53,500 bases of DNA from Liolophura sinensis (taxonomy: Eukaryota > Mollusca > Polyplacophora > Chitonida > Chitonidae), in assembly GCF_032854445.1 (NCBI RefSeq), contig NW_027018235.1:1-53500 (forward strand), written 5' to 3'. The translations under genes and the position numbers were made by a program. The notes under the pieces are model-generated. The model was not told the DNA's origin, ran no database searches, and saw only the letters and a program-made list of their open reading frames with translations. This document shows, piece after piece, positions 26,360-38,720 of this stretch (within the stretch, counting starts at the first letter, position 1; each line of letters starts with the position of its first letter).

Positions 26360-28490
26360 TTTTTCAACAGCTGCCGATACCTGGCTCAATTCCGCATCTT
26401 TTGGCACCTTATTCATGTGGGTCTGTGGTCAGTTGTACTTTTTACAGCAGACTGTATCAAGTACTTGTGTTTTTCACGTACAAATGGTGTGGTTTTTCTA
26501 CACGTAGATAAAGACATTGAGATTGTCTTGGACTTAGAAGTAAGATAATTGCTGGGTGAGTTAAATGGACTTAGCCGAAAGATTTGACGTGTTCTGGGCT
26601 ACCGAAGGGCACATAACTTATAGTCAAAAGTTGAATATAGTAATGACCAGTCGCGATTGTACAGAGTACAGTGTAGCCGATTTCAATTAACAAAAAGACC
26701 AGGCAAAAATGCAAAAGTGGAAAAACTGTTCCAGTGCTGCTGGTAAGAGGCTAATCCGACGTATTTTGTGACGAGAAATCGAATGGTGCAATCCGCGTTG
26801 CTCTCCGACCAACAATTTTGGCTGTAGTGACAATTGAATGATCATTTATGTCATAATTACGTGCGTAGCAACGGCTCTTACTCCATGGAAACCAGGGAAA
26901 TTTGAAATTTTTCAACAGCTGCTGATGCCTGGCTCAATTCCGCATCTTTGGCACCTTACTGAAGTGGGTCAGTGTTTAGTTGTACTTTTTACAGCAGACT
27001 GTATCAAGTACCTTGTGTTTATTTTTATGTACAAATGGTCTGGTTTTTCTACACGTAGATAAAGACATTGAGATTGTCTTGCACTTAGAAGTAAGACAAT
27101 TGCTGGGTGAGTTAAATGGGCTTGGCCCAATGATTTCAGGTCTTCTGAGCTACCGAAGGGCACATAACTTATAGTCAAAAAGTTGAATATAGTAATGACA
27201 GTCGCGATTGTACAGAGTACAGTGTAGCCGATTTCAATTAACAAAAAGACCAGGCAAAAATGCAAAAGTGGAAAAATTGTTCCAGTGCTGCTGGTAAGAG
27301 GCTAATCCGACGTATTTTTGTGACGCTAAATCGAATGGTGCAAACCGCGTTGCTGTCCGACCAATACTTTTGGCTGTAGTGACAATTGAATGATCATTTA
27401 TGTCATAATCACGTGCACAGCAACGGCTCTTACTCCATGTGGAAACCAGGGAAATTTGCATTTTTTCAACAGCTGCCGATACCTGGCTCAATTCCGCATC
27501 TTTTGGCACCTTATTCATGTGGGTCTGTGGTCAGTTGTACTTTTTACAGCAGACTGTATCAAGTACCTTGTGTTTTTCACGTACAAATGGTGTGGTTTTT
27601 CTACACGTAGATAAAGACATTGAGATTGTCTTGCACTTAGAAGTAAGGCAATTGCTGGGTGAGTTAAATGGGCTTAGCCCAAAGATTTCAGGTCTTCTGG
27701 GCTACCGAAGGGCACATAACTTATAGTCAAAAGTTGAATATAGTAATGACCAGTCGCGATTGTACAGAGTACAGTGTAGCCGATTTCAATTAACAAAAAG
27801 ACCAGGCAAAAATGCAAAAGTGGAAAAACTGTTCCAGTGCTGCTGGTAAGAGGCTAATCCGACGTATTTTGTGACGAGAAATCGAATGGTGCAATCCGCG
27901 TTGCTCTCCGACCAACAATTTTGGCTGTAGTGACAATTGAAGGATCATTTATGTCATAATTACGTGCGTAGCAACGGCTCTTACTCCATGGAAACCAGGG
28001 AAATTTGCAATTTTTCAACAGCTGCCGATGCCTGGCTCAATTCCGCATCTTTTGGCACCTTACTGAAGTGGGTCAGTGTTTAGTTGTACTTTTTACAGCA
28101 GACTGTATCAAGTACCTTGTGTTTTTTATGTACAAATGGTCTGGTTTTTCTACACGTAGATAAAGACATTGAGATTGTCTTGCACTTAGAAGTAAGACAA
28201 TTGCTGGGTGAGTTAAATGGGCTTGGCCCAATGATTTCAGGTCTTCTGAGCTACCGAAGGGCACATAACTTATAGTCAAAAGTTGAATATAGTAATGACC
28301 AGTCGCGACTGTACAGAGTACAGTGTAGCCGATTTCAATTAACAAAAAGACCAGGCAAAAATGCAAAAGTGGAAAAATTGTTCCAGTGCTGCTGGTAAGA
28401 GGCTAATCCGACGTATTTTGTGACGCTAAATCGAATGGTGCAAACCGCGTTGCTGTCCGACCAATACTTTTGGCTGTAGTGACAATTGAA
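26360..28490 (+). repeat. Dimer higher-order repeat, ~1100 bp, two units
   Basis: Monomers 26335 and 26883 correspond to 27435 and 27986. Shared rare variants include CATAATTACGTGCGTAGC (about 26852 and 27955), GGCCCAATGATTTC (27124 and 28225) and GACGCTAAATCG (27324 and 28424). The first unit has extra small indels: an expanded T-run at about 27020, a lost C near 27199, and CCATGTGG at 27435. The second unit is close to canonical length. Confidence 0.87.
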
Positions 28491-31080
28491 TGATCATTTA
28501 TGTCATAATCACGCGCACAGCAACGGCTCTTACTCCATGGAAACCAGGGAAATTTGCAATTTTTCAACAGCTGCCGATACCTGGCTCAATTGCGGATCTT
28601 TTGGCACCTTAATCATGTGGGTCTGTGGTCAGTTGTACTTTTTACAGCAGACTGTATCAAGTACCTTGTGTTTTTCACGTACAAATGGTGTGGTTTTTCT
28701 ACACGTAGATAAAGACATTGAGATTGTCTTGGACTTAGAAGTAAGACAATTGCTGGGTGAGTTAAATGGGCTTAGCCGAAAGATTTCAGGTCTTCTGAGC
28801 AACCGAAGGGCACATAACTTATAGTCAAAAGTTGAATGTAGTAATGACCAGTCGCGATTGTACAGAGTACAGTGTAGCCGATTTCAATTAACAAAAAGAC
28901 CAGGTAAAAATGCAAAAGTGGAAAAACTGTTCCAGTGCTACTAGTAAGAGGCTAATCCGACGTATTTTGTGACGAGACATCGAATGGTGCAAACCGCGTT
29001 GCTCTCCGACCAATACTTTTGGCTGTAGCGACAATTCAATGAATATTGATGTCATAATCACGTGCCCAGCAACGGCTCTTACTCCATGGAAACCAGGGAT
29101 TTTTGCAATTTTTTAACAGCTGCCGATACCTGGCTCAATTCCGGATCTTTTGGCACCTTAATCATGTGGGTCTGTGGTCAGTTGTACTTTTTACAGCAGA
29201 CTGTATCAAGTACCTTGTGTTTTTCACGTACAAATGGTGTGGTTTTTCTACACGTAGATAAAGACATTGAGATTGTCTTGGACTTAGAAGTAAAACAATT
29301 GCTGGGTGAGTTAAATGGGCTTGGCCCAAAGATTTCAGGTCTTCTGGGCTACCGAAGGGCACATAACTTATAGTCAAAAGTTGAAAATAGTAATGACCAG
29401 TCGTGATTGTACAGAGTACAGTGTAGCCGATTTCAATTAACAAAAAGACCAGGCAAAAATGCAAAATTAGAAAAATTGTTCCAGTGCTGCTGGTAAGAGG
29501 CTAATCCGACGTATTTTGTGACGACAAATCGAATGGTGCAAACCGCGTTGCTCTCCGACCAATACTTTTGGCTGTAGAGACAATTGAATGATCATTGATG
29601 TCATAATCACGTGCACAGCAACGGCTCTTACTCCATGGAAACCAGGGAAATTTGCAATTTTTCAACAGCTGCCGATGCCTGGCTCAATTCCGAATCTTTT
29701 GGCACCTTACTGAAGTGGGTCAGTGTTCAGTTGTACTTTTTACAGCAGACTGTATCAAGTACCTTGTGTTTTTTATGTACAAATGGTCTGGTTTTTCTAC
29801 ACGTAGATAAAGACATTGAGATTGTCTTGCACTTAGAAGTAAGACAATTGCTGGGTGAGTTAAATGGGCTTAGCCCAAAGATTTGACGTCTTCTGGGCTA
29901 CCGAAGGGCACATAACTTATAGTCAAAAGTTGAATATAGTAATGACCAGTCGCGATTGTACAGAGTACAGTGTAGCCGATTTCAATTAACAAAAAGACCA
30001 GGCAAAAATGCAAAAGTGGAAAACCTGTTCCAGTGCTGCTGGTAAGAGGCTAATCCGACGTAATTTGTGACGACAAATCGAATGGTGCAAACCGCGTTGC
30101 TCTCCGACCAATACTTTTGCCTGTAGTGACAATTGAATGATCATTTATGTCATAATCACGTGCCCAGCAACGGCTCTTACTCCATGGAAACCAGGGAAAT
30201 TTGCAATCTTTCAACAGCTGCCGATGCCTGGCTCAATTCCGAATCTTTTGGCACCTTATTCATGTGGGTCTGTGGTCAGTTGTACTTTTTACAGCAGACT
30301 GTATCAAGTACCTTGTGTTTTTCACGTACAAATGGTCTGGTTTTTCTACACGTAGATAAAGACATTGAGATTGTCTTGGAGTTAGAAGTAAGACATTTGC
30401 TGGGTGAGTTAAATGGGCTTAGCCCAAAGATTTGACGTCTTCTGGGCTACCGAAGGGCACATAACTTATAGTCAAAAGTTGAATATAGTAATGACCAGTC
30501 GCGATTGTACAGAGTACAGTGTAGCCGATTTCAATTAACAAAAAGACCAGGCAAAAATGCAAAAGTGGAAAACCTGTTCCAGTGCTGCTGGTAAGAGGCT
30601 AATCCGACGTATTTAGTGACGAGAAATTGAATGGTGCAAACCGCGTTGCTCTCCGACCAATACTTTGGGCTGTAGTGACAATCGAATGATCATTTATGTC
30701 ATAATCACGTGCACAGCAACGGCTCTTACTCCATGGAAACCAGGGAAATTTGCAATTTTTCAACAGCTGCCGATACCTGGCTCAATTGCGGATCTTTTGG
30801 CACCTTATTCATGTGGGTCTGTGGTCAGTTGTACTTTTTACAGCAGACTGTATCAAGTACCTTGTGTTTTTCACGTACAAATGGTGTGGTTTTTCTACAC
30901 GTAGATAAAGACATTGAGATTGTCTTGGACTTAGAAGTAAGACAATTGCTGGGTGAGTTAAATGGACTTAGCCGAAAGATTTGACGAGTTCTGGGCTACC
31001 GAAGTGCACATAACTTATAGTCAAAAGTTGAATATAGTAATGACCAGTCGCGATTGTACAGAGTACAGTGTAGCCGATTT
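28490..31080 (+). repeat. Mixed monomers linking the dimer and 2148 bp blocks
   Basis: Landmarks are 28535, 29084, 29633, 30182 and 30731. The first carries CTGAGCAACCGAAGG, GAATGTAGTAATG, GCTACTAGTAAG and GACGAGACATCG, a combination that recurs at 36125 and 37772. Monomer 29084 begins with GGGATTTTTGC and then switches to GATACCTGGCTC/TTAATCATGTGG, so it is a mosaic. Monomers 29633 and 30182 share AAAACCTGTTCC. No unique DNA is present. Confidence 0.78.
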
Positions 31081-31230
31081 CAATTAACAAAAAGACCAGG
31101 CAAAAATGCAAAATTGGAAAAACTGTTCCAGTGCTGCAATCCGCGTTGCTCTCCGACCAACAATTTTGGCTGTAGCGACAATTGAATGATCATTTATGTC
31201 ATAATCACGTGCGTAGCAACGGCTCTTACT
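30731..31230 (+). repeat. 500 bp monomer with 49 bp deletion (second copy)
   Basis: This has the same breakpoint as the copy at 24740, with the shared TGC at 31135-31137, then AATCCGCG and GACCAACAATTTTGG. The identical junction and flanking variants show one ancestral deletion spread by copying, not three separate events. It lies at the start of the first 2148 bp unit. Confidence 0.92.
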
Positions 31231-34200
31231 CCATGGAAACCAGGGATATTTGCAATTTTTTAACAGGTGCCGATGCTTGGCCCAATTACGCATCTTTTGG
31301 CACCTTATAAATGTGGGTCAGTGTTTAGTTGTACTTTTTACAGCAGACTGTATCAAGTACCTTGTGTTTTTTATCTACAAATGGTGTGGTTTTTCTACAC
31401 GTAGATAAAGACATTGAGGTTGTCTTGGACTTAGAAGTAAGACAATTGCTGGGTGAGTTAAATGGGCTTGGCCCAAAGATTTGACGAGTTCTGGGCTACC
31501 GAAGGGCACATAACTTATAGTCAAAAGTTGAATGTAGTAATGACCAGTCGCGATTGTACAGAGTACAGTGTAGCCGATTTCAATTAACAAAAAGACCAGG
31601 AAAAATGCAAAAGTGGAAAAACTGTTCCAGTGCTGCTGGTAAGAGGCTAATCCGACGTATTTTGTGACGAGAAATCGAATGGTGCAAACCGCGTTGCTCT
31701 CCGACCAATACTTTTGGCTGTAGTGACAATTGAATGATCATTTATGTCATAATCACGTGCCCAGAAACGGCTCTTACTCCATGGAAACCAGGGAAATTTG
31801 CAATATTTCAACAGCTGCTGATGCCTGGCTCAATTCCGCATCTTTTGGCACCTTACTGAAGTGGGTCAGTGTTCAGTTGTACTTTTTACAGCAGACTGTA
31901 TCAAGTACCTTGTGTTTTTCATGTACAAATGGTGTGGTTTTTCTACACGTAGATAAAGACATTGAGATTGTCTTTTACTTAGAAGTAACGCAATTGCTGG
32001 GTGAGTTAAAAAGGCTTAGCCCAAAGATTTCAGGTCTTCTGGGCTACCGAAGGGCTCATAACTTATAGTCAAAAGTTGAATATAGTAATGACCAGTCGCG
32101 ATTGTACAGAGTACAGTGTAGCCGATTTCAATTAACAAAAAGACCAGGTAAAAATGCAAAAATTGAAAAAACTGTTCCAGTGCTACTAGTAAGAGGCTAA
32201 TCCGACGTATTTTGTGACGACAAGTCGAATGGTGCAAACCGCGTTGCTGTCCGACCAATACTTTTGCCTGTAGTGACAATTGAATGATCATTTATGTCAT
32301 AATCACGTGCACAGCAACGGCTCTTACTCCATGGAAACCAGGGAAATTTGCATTTTTTCAACAGCTGCCGATACCTGGCTCAATTCCGCATCTTTTGGCA
32401 CCTTATTCATGTGGGTCAGTGTTCAGTTGTACTTTTTACAGCAGACTGTATCAAGTACCTTGTGTTTTTCATGTACAAATGGTGTGGTTTTTCTACACGT
32501 AGATAAAGACATTGATATTGTCTTTTACTTAGAAGTAACGCAATTGCTGGGTGAGTTAAAAAGGCTTAGCCCAAAGATTTCAGGTCTTCTGGGCTACCGA
32601 AGGGCTCATAACTTATAGTCAAAAGTTGAATATAGTAATGACCAGTCGCGATTGTACAGAGTACAGTGTAGCCGATTTCAATTAACAAAAAGACCAGGTA
32701 AAAATGCAAAAATTGAAAAAACTGTTCCAGTGCTACTAGTAAGAGGCTAATCCGACGTATTTTGTGACGACAAATCGAATGGTGCAAACCGCGTTGCTGT
32801 CCGACCAATACTTTTGCCTGTAGTGACAATTGAATGATCATTTATGTCATAATCACGTGCACAGCAACGGCTCTTACTCCATGGAAACCAGGGAAATTTG
32901 CATTTTTTCAACAGCTGCCGATACCTGGCTCAATTCCGCATCTTTTGGCACCTTATTCATGTGGGTCTGTGGTCAGTTGTACTTTTTACAGCAGACTGTA
33001 TCAAGTACCTTGTGTTTTTCACGTACAAATGGTGTGGTTTTTCTACACGTAGATAAAGACATTGAGATTGTCTTGCACTTAGAAGTAAGGCAATTGCTGG
33101 GTGAGTTAAATGGGCTTAGCCCAAAGATTTGACGTCTTCTGGGCTACCGAAGGGCACATAACTTATAGTCAAAAGTTGAATATAGTAATGACCAGTCGCG
33201 ATTGTACAGAGTACAGTGTAGCCGATTTCAATTAACAAAAAGACCAGGCAAAAATGCAAAATTGGAAAAACTGTTCCAGTGCTGCAATCCGCGTTGCTCT
33301 CCGACCAACAATTTTGGCTGTAGCGACAATTGAATGATCATTTATGTCATAATCACGTGCGTAGCAACGGCTCTTACTCCATGGAAACCAGGGATATTTG
33401 CAATTTTTTAACAGGTGCCGATGCTTGGCCCAATTACGCATCTTTTGGCACCTTATAAATGTGGGTCAGTGTTTAGTTGTACTTTTTACAGCAGACTGTA
33501 TCAAGTACCTTGTGTTTTTTATGTACAAATGGTCTGGTTTTTCTACACGTAGATAAAGACATTGAGGTTGTCTTGGACTTAGAAGTAAGACAATTGCTGG
33601 GTGAGTTAAATGGGCTTGGCCCAAAGATTTGACGAGTTCTGGGCTACCGAAGGGCACATAACTTATAGTCAAAAGTTGAATGTAGTAATGACCAGTCGCG
33701 ATTGTACAGAGTACAGTGTAGCCGATTTCAATTAACAAAAAGACCAGGAAAAATGCAAAAGTGGAAAAACTGTTCCAGTGCTGCTGGTAAGAGGCTAATC
33801 CGACGTATTTTGTGACGAGAAATCGAATGGTGCAAACCGCGTTGCTCTCCGACCAATACTTTTGGCTGTAGTGACAATTGAATGATCATTTATGTCATAA
33901 TCACGTGCCCAGAAACGGCTCTTACTCCATGGAAACCAGGGAAATTTGCAATATTTCAACAGCTGCTGATGCCTGGCTCAATTCCGCATCTTTTGGCACC
34001 TTACTGAAGTGGTTCAGTGTTCAGTTGTACTTTTTACAGCAGACTGTATCAAGTACCTTGTGTTTTTCATGTACAAATGGTGTGGTTTTTCTACACGTAG
34101 ATAAAGACATTGAGATTGTCTTTTACTTAGAAGTAACGCAATTGCTGGGTGAGTTAAAAAGGCTTAGCCCAAAGATTTCAGGTCTTCTGGGCTACCGAAG

Positions 34201-35390
34201 GGCTCATAACTTATAGTCAAAAGTTGAATATAGTAATGACCAGTCGCGATTGTACAGAGTACAGTGTAGCCGATTTCAATTAACAAAAAGACCAGGTAAA
34301 AATGCAAAAATTGAAAAAACTGTTCCAGTGCTACTAGTAAGAGGCTAATCCGACGTATTTTGTGACGACAAGTCGAATGGTGCAAACCGCGTTGCTGTCC
34401 GACCAATACTTTTGCCTGTAGTGACAATTGAATGATCATTTATGTCATAATCACGTGCACAGCAACGGCTCTTACTCCATGGAAACCAGGGAAATTTGCA
34501 TTTTTTCAACAGCTGCCGATACCTGGCTCAATTCCGCATCTTTTGGCACCTTATTCATGTGGGTCAGTGTTCAGTTGTACTTTTTACAGCAGACTGTATC
34601 AAGTACCTTGTGTTTTTCATGTACAAATGGTGTGGTTTTTCTACACGTAGATAAAGACATTGATATTGTCTTTTACTTAGAAGTAACGCAATTGCTGGGT
34701 GAGTTAAAAAGGCTTAGCCCAAAGATTTCAGGTCTTCTGGGCTACCGAAGGGCTCATAACTTATAGTCAAAAGTTGAATATAGTAATGACCAGTCGCGAT
34801 TGTACAGAGTACAGTGTAGCCGATTTCAATTAACAAAAAGACCAGGTAAAAATGCAAAAATTGAAAAAACTGTTCCAGTGCTACTAGTAAGAGGCTAATC
34901 CGACGTATTTTGTGACGACAAATCGAATGGTGCAAACCGCGTTGCTGTCCGACCAATACTTTTGCCTGTAGTGACAATTGAATGATCATTTATGTCATAA
35001 TCACGTGCACAGCAACGGCTCTTACTCCATGGAAACCAGGGAAATTTGCATTTTTTCAACAGCTGCCGATACCTGGCTCAATTCCGCATCTTTTGGCACC
35101 TTATTCATGTGGGTCTGTGGTCAGTTGTACTTTTTACAGCAGACTGTATCAAGTACCTTGTGTTTTTCACGTACAAATGGTGTGGTTTTTCTACACGTAG
35201 ATAAAGACATTGAGATTGTCTTGCACTTAGAAGTAAGGCAATTGCTGGGTGAGTTAAATGGGCTTAGCCCAAAGATTTGACGTCTTCTGGGCTACCGAAG
35301 GGCACATAACTTATAGTCAAAAGTTGAATATAGTAATGACCAGTCGCGATTGTACAGAGTACAGTGTAGCCGATTTCAATTAACAAAAAG
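31085..35390 (+). repeat. Two near-identical 2148 bp higher-order units
   Basis: Bases from about 31085 are repeated from about 33233, and the second unit runs to about 35390. Landmarks 31231, 31779, 32329 and 32879 match 33379, 33927, 34477 and 35027, each offset exactly 2148 bp (four monomers, one 49 bp short). By eye I found only a handful of differences, such as TTATCTACAAATGGTG against TTATGTACAAATGGTC (about 31374/33522) and GGGTCAG against GGTTCAG (about 31863/34011). This is one of the youngest duplications in the window. Confidence 0.93.
32879..33378 (+). repeat. 500 bp monomer with 49 bp deletion (third copy)
   Basis: The junction is the same, with the shared TGC at 33283-33285. 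Unlike the copies at 24740 and 30731, its 5' half is the TTTGCATTTTTTC type with TTGCACTTAG and GATTTGACGTC. The deletion has therefore been joined to a different 5' half by exchange within the monomer, between about 33130 and 33233. Confidence 0.9.
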
Positions 35391-38300
35391 ACCAGGCAAA
35401 AATGCAAAAGTGGAAAAACTGTTCCAGTGCTGCTGGTAAGAGGCTAATCCTACGTATTTTGTAACGAGAAATCGAATGGTGCAAACCGCGTTGCTCTCCG
35501 ACCAACACTTTTGGCTGTAGCGACAATTGAATGATCATTTATGTCATAATCACGTGCGTAGCAACGGCTCTTACTCCATGGAAACCAGGGAAATTTGCAA
35601 TTTTTCAACAGCTGCCGATGCCTGGCTCAATTCCGAATCTTTTGGCACCTTACTGAAGTGGGTCAGTGTTTAGTTGTACTTTTTACAGCAGACTGTATCA
35701 AGTACCTTGTGTTTTTTATGTACAAATGGTGTGGTTTTTCTACACGTAGATAAAGACATTGAGATTGTCTTGGACTTAGAAGTAAGACAATTGCTGGGTG
35801 AGTTAAATGGGCTTGGCCCAAAGATTTCAGGTCTTCTGAGCTACCGAAGGGCACATAACTTATAGTCAAAAGTTGAATATAGTAGTGACCAGTCGCGATT
35901 GTACAGAGTACAGTGTAGCCAGTTTCAATTAACAAAAAGACCAGGCAAAAATGCAAAAGTGGAAAAATTGTTCCAGTGCTGCTGGTAAGAATCTAATCCG
36001 ACGTATTTTGTGACGATAAATCGAATGGTGCAAACCGCGTTGCTGTCCGACCAATACTTTTGGCTGTAGTGACAATTGAATGATCATTTATGTCATAATC
36101 ACGTGCACAGCAACGGCTCTTACTCCATGGAAACCAGGGAAATTTGCAATTTTTTAACAGCTGCCGATACCTGGCTCAATTCCGGATCTTTTGGCACCTT
36201 AATCATGTGGGTCTGTGGTCAGTTGTACTTTTTACAGCAGACTGTATCAAGTACCTTGTGTTTTTCACGTACAAATGGTGTGGTTTTTCTACACGTAGAT
36301 AAAGACATTGAGATTGTCTTGGACTTAGAAGTAAGACAATTGCTGGGTGAGTTAAATGGGCTTAGCCGAAAGATTTGACGTCTTCTGAGCAACCGAAGGG
36401 CACATAACTTATAGTCAAAAGTTGAATGTAGTAATGACCAGTTGCGATTGTACAGAGTACAGTGTAGCCGATTTCAATTAACAAAAAGACCAGGTAAAAA
36501 TGCAAAAGTGGAAAAACTGTTCCAGTGCTACTAGTAAGAGGCTAATCCGACGTATTTTGTGACGAGACATCGAATGGTGCAAACCGCGTTGCTCTCCGAC
36601 CAATACTTTTGGCTGTAGCGACAATTCAATGAATATTGATGTCATAATCACGTGCCCAGCAACGGCTCTTACTCCATGGAAACCAGGGATTTTTGCAATT
36701 TTTTAACAGCTGCCGATGCCTGGCCCAATTCCGCATCTTTTGGCACCTTATTCATGTGGGTCTGTGGTCAGTTGTACTTTTTACAGCAGACTGTATCAAG
36801 TACCTTGTGTTTTTCACGTACAAATGGTGTGGTTTTTCTACACGTAGATAAAGACATTGAGATTGTCTTGCACTTAGAAGTAAGGCAATTGCTGGGTGAG
36901 TTAAATGGGCTTAGCCCAAAGATTTGACGTCTTCTGGGCTACCGAAGGGCACATAACTTATAGTCAAAAGTTGAATATAGTAATGACCAGTCGCGATTGT
37001 ACAGAGTACAGTGTAGCCGATTTCAATTAACAAAAAGACCAGGCAAAAATGCAAAAGTGGAAAAACTGTTCCAGTGCTGCTGGTAAGAGGCTAATCCTAC
37101 GTATTTTGTAACGAGAAATCGAATGGTGCAAACCGCGTTGCTCTCCGACCAACACTTTTGGCTGTAGCGACAATTGAATGATCATTTATGTCATAATCAC
37201 GTGCGTAGCAACGGCTCTTACTCCATGGAAACCAGGGAAATTTGCAATTTTTCAACAGCTGCCGATGCCTGGCTCAATTCCGAATCTTTTGGCACCTTAC
37301 TGAAGTGGGTCAGTGTTTAGTTGTACTTTTTACAGCAGACTGTATCAAGTACCTTGTGTTTTTTATGTACAAATGGTGTGGTTTTTCTACACGTAGATAA
37401 AGACATTGAGATTGTCTTGGACTTAGAAGTAAGACAATTGCTGGGTGAGTTAAATGGGCTTGGCCCAAAGATTTCAGGTCTTCTGAGCTACCGAAGGGCA
37501 CATAACTTATAGTCAAAAGTTGAATATAGTAGTGACCAGTCGCGATTGTACAGAGTACAGTGTAGCCAGTTTCAATTAACAAAAAGACCAGGCAAAAATG
37601 CAAAAGTGGAAAAATTGTTCCAGTGCTGCTGGTAAGAATCTAATCCGACGTATTTTGTGACGATAAATCGAATGGTGCAAACCGCGTTGCTGTCCGACCA
37701 ATACTTTTGGCTGTAGTGACAATTGAATGATCATTTATGTCATAATCACGTGCACAGCAACGGCTCTTACTCCATGGAAACCAGGGAAATTTGCAATTTT
37801 TTAACAGCTGCCGATACCTGGCTCAATTCCGGATCTTTTGGCACCTTAATCATGTGGGTCTGTGGTCAGTTGTACTTTTTACAGCAGACTGTATCAAGTA
37901 CCTTGTGTTTTTCACGTACAAATGGTGTGGTTTTTCTACACGTAGATAAAGACATTGAGATTGTCTTGGACTTAGAAGTAAGACAATTGCTGGGTGAGTT
38001 AAATGGGCTTAGCCGAAAGATTTGACGTCTTCTGAGCAACCGAAGGGCACATAACTTATAGTCAAAAGTTGAATGTAGTAATGACCAGTTGCGATTGTAC
38101 AGAGTACAGTGTAGCCGATTTCAATTAACAAAAAGACCAGGTAAAAATGCAAAAGTGGAAAAACTGTTCCAGTGCTACTAGTAAGAGGCTAATCCGACGT
38201 ATTTTGTGACGAGACATCGAATGGTGCAAACCGCGTTGCTCTCCGACCAATACTTTTGGCTGTAGCGACAATTCAATGAATATTGATGTCATAATCACGT

Positions 38301-38397
38301 GCCCAGCAACGGCTCTTACTCCATGGAAACCAGGGATTTTTGCAATTTTTTAACAGCTGCCGATGCCTGGCCCAATTCCGCATCTTTTGGCACCTTA
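35090..38397 (+). repeat. Trimer higher-order repeat, 1647 bp, two units
   Basis: Landmarks 35576, 36125 and 36674 are matched by 37223, 37772 and 38321 (offset 1647). Rare shared variants are CTAATCCTACG with TTTTGTAACGAG (about 35448 and 37095), GTAAGAATCTAATCC, GACGATAAATCG, and CCAGTTGCGATTG (about 36439 and 38086). Similarity begins near 35090, inside the preceding 2148 bp unit, and ends near 38397 where TTATTCATG becomes TTATAAATG. The two HOR blocks therefore overlap by about 300 bp. Confidence 0.92.
37310..37603 (-). other. Recurrent open frame on the opposite strand (97 codons from TTG), judged non-coding
   Basis: The reverse strand of many monomers is open for 97 codons, starting at a TTG in the A-tract cluster (protein begins HFCLVFLLIE after the start) and ending opposite GTGTTTAGTTG. 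It overlaps the plus-strand frame antisense. It lacks an ATG start and is closed by single-base changes in other monomers. Similar frames lie at 11100-11393, 12747-13040, 16042-16335, 18787-19080, 21532-21825, 22630-22923 and 35663-35956. I recognise no family. The hydrophobic start is simply the complement of A-rich DNA. Confidence 0.2.
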
Positions 38398-38644
38398 TAA
38401 ATGTGGGTCAGTGTTTAGTTGTACTTTTTACAGCAGACTGTATCAAGTACCTTGTGTTTTTCATGTACAAATGGTGTGGTTTTTCTACACGTAGATAAAG
38501 ACATTAAGATTGTCCTGTACTTAGATGTAAGACAATTGCTGGGTGAGTTAAATGGGCTTAGCCCAAAGATTTCAGGTCTTCTGGGCTACCGAAGGGCACA
38601 TAACTTATAGTCAAAAGTTGAATATAGTAATGACCAGTCGCGAT

Positions 38645-38658
38645 TGTACAGAGTACAG
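38645..38658. other. GTAC-AGA-GTAC dyad in each monomer (example copy)
   Basis: The sequence GTACAGAGTAC contains two palindromic GTAC sites three bases apart. It is followed by AGTGTAGCC and is retained in most monomers. Changed copies include GTACATAGTAC (about 39195, 41390, 47686, 50330, 50880) and GTAAAGAGTAAAG (about 44036). It is absent from the four monomers with the 98 bp deletion. No function is known to me. Confidence 0.35.
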
Positions 38659-38681
38659 TGTAGCCGATTTCAATTAACAAA

Positions 38682-38720
38682 AAGACCAGGCAAAAATGCA
38701 AAAGTGGAAAAACTGTTCCA
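38682..38720. other. A-tract cluster, possible intrinsically curved DNA (example copy)
   Basis: Four A-runs of 4-5 bases follow one another (ACAAAAAGACC, GGCAAAAATGC, GCAAAAGTGG, GGAAAAACTG) with starts about 13, 8 and 8 bp apart. That is near but not exactly one helical turn. The cluster is present in every monomer with small variations in run length. A-tract curvature is a common property of satellite DNA; the amount of bending here is not known. Confidence 0.4.
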
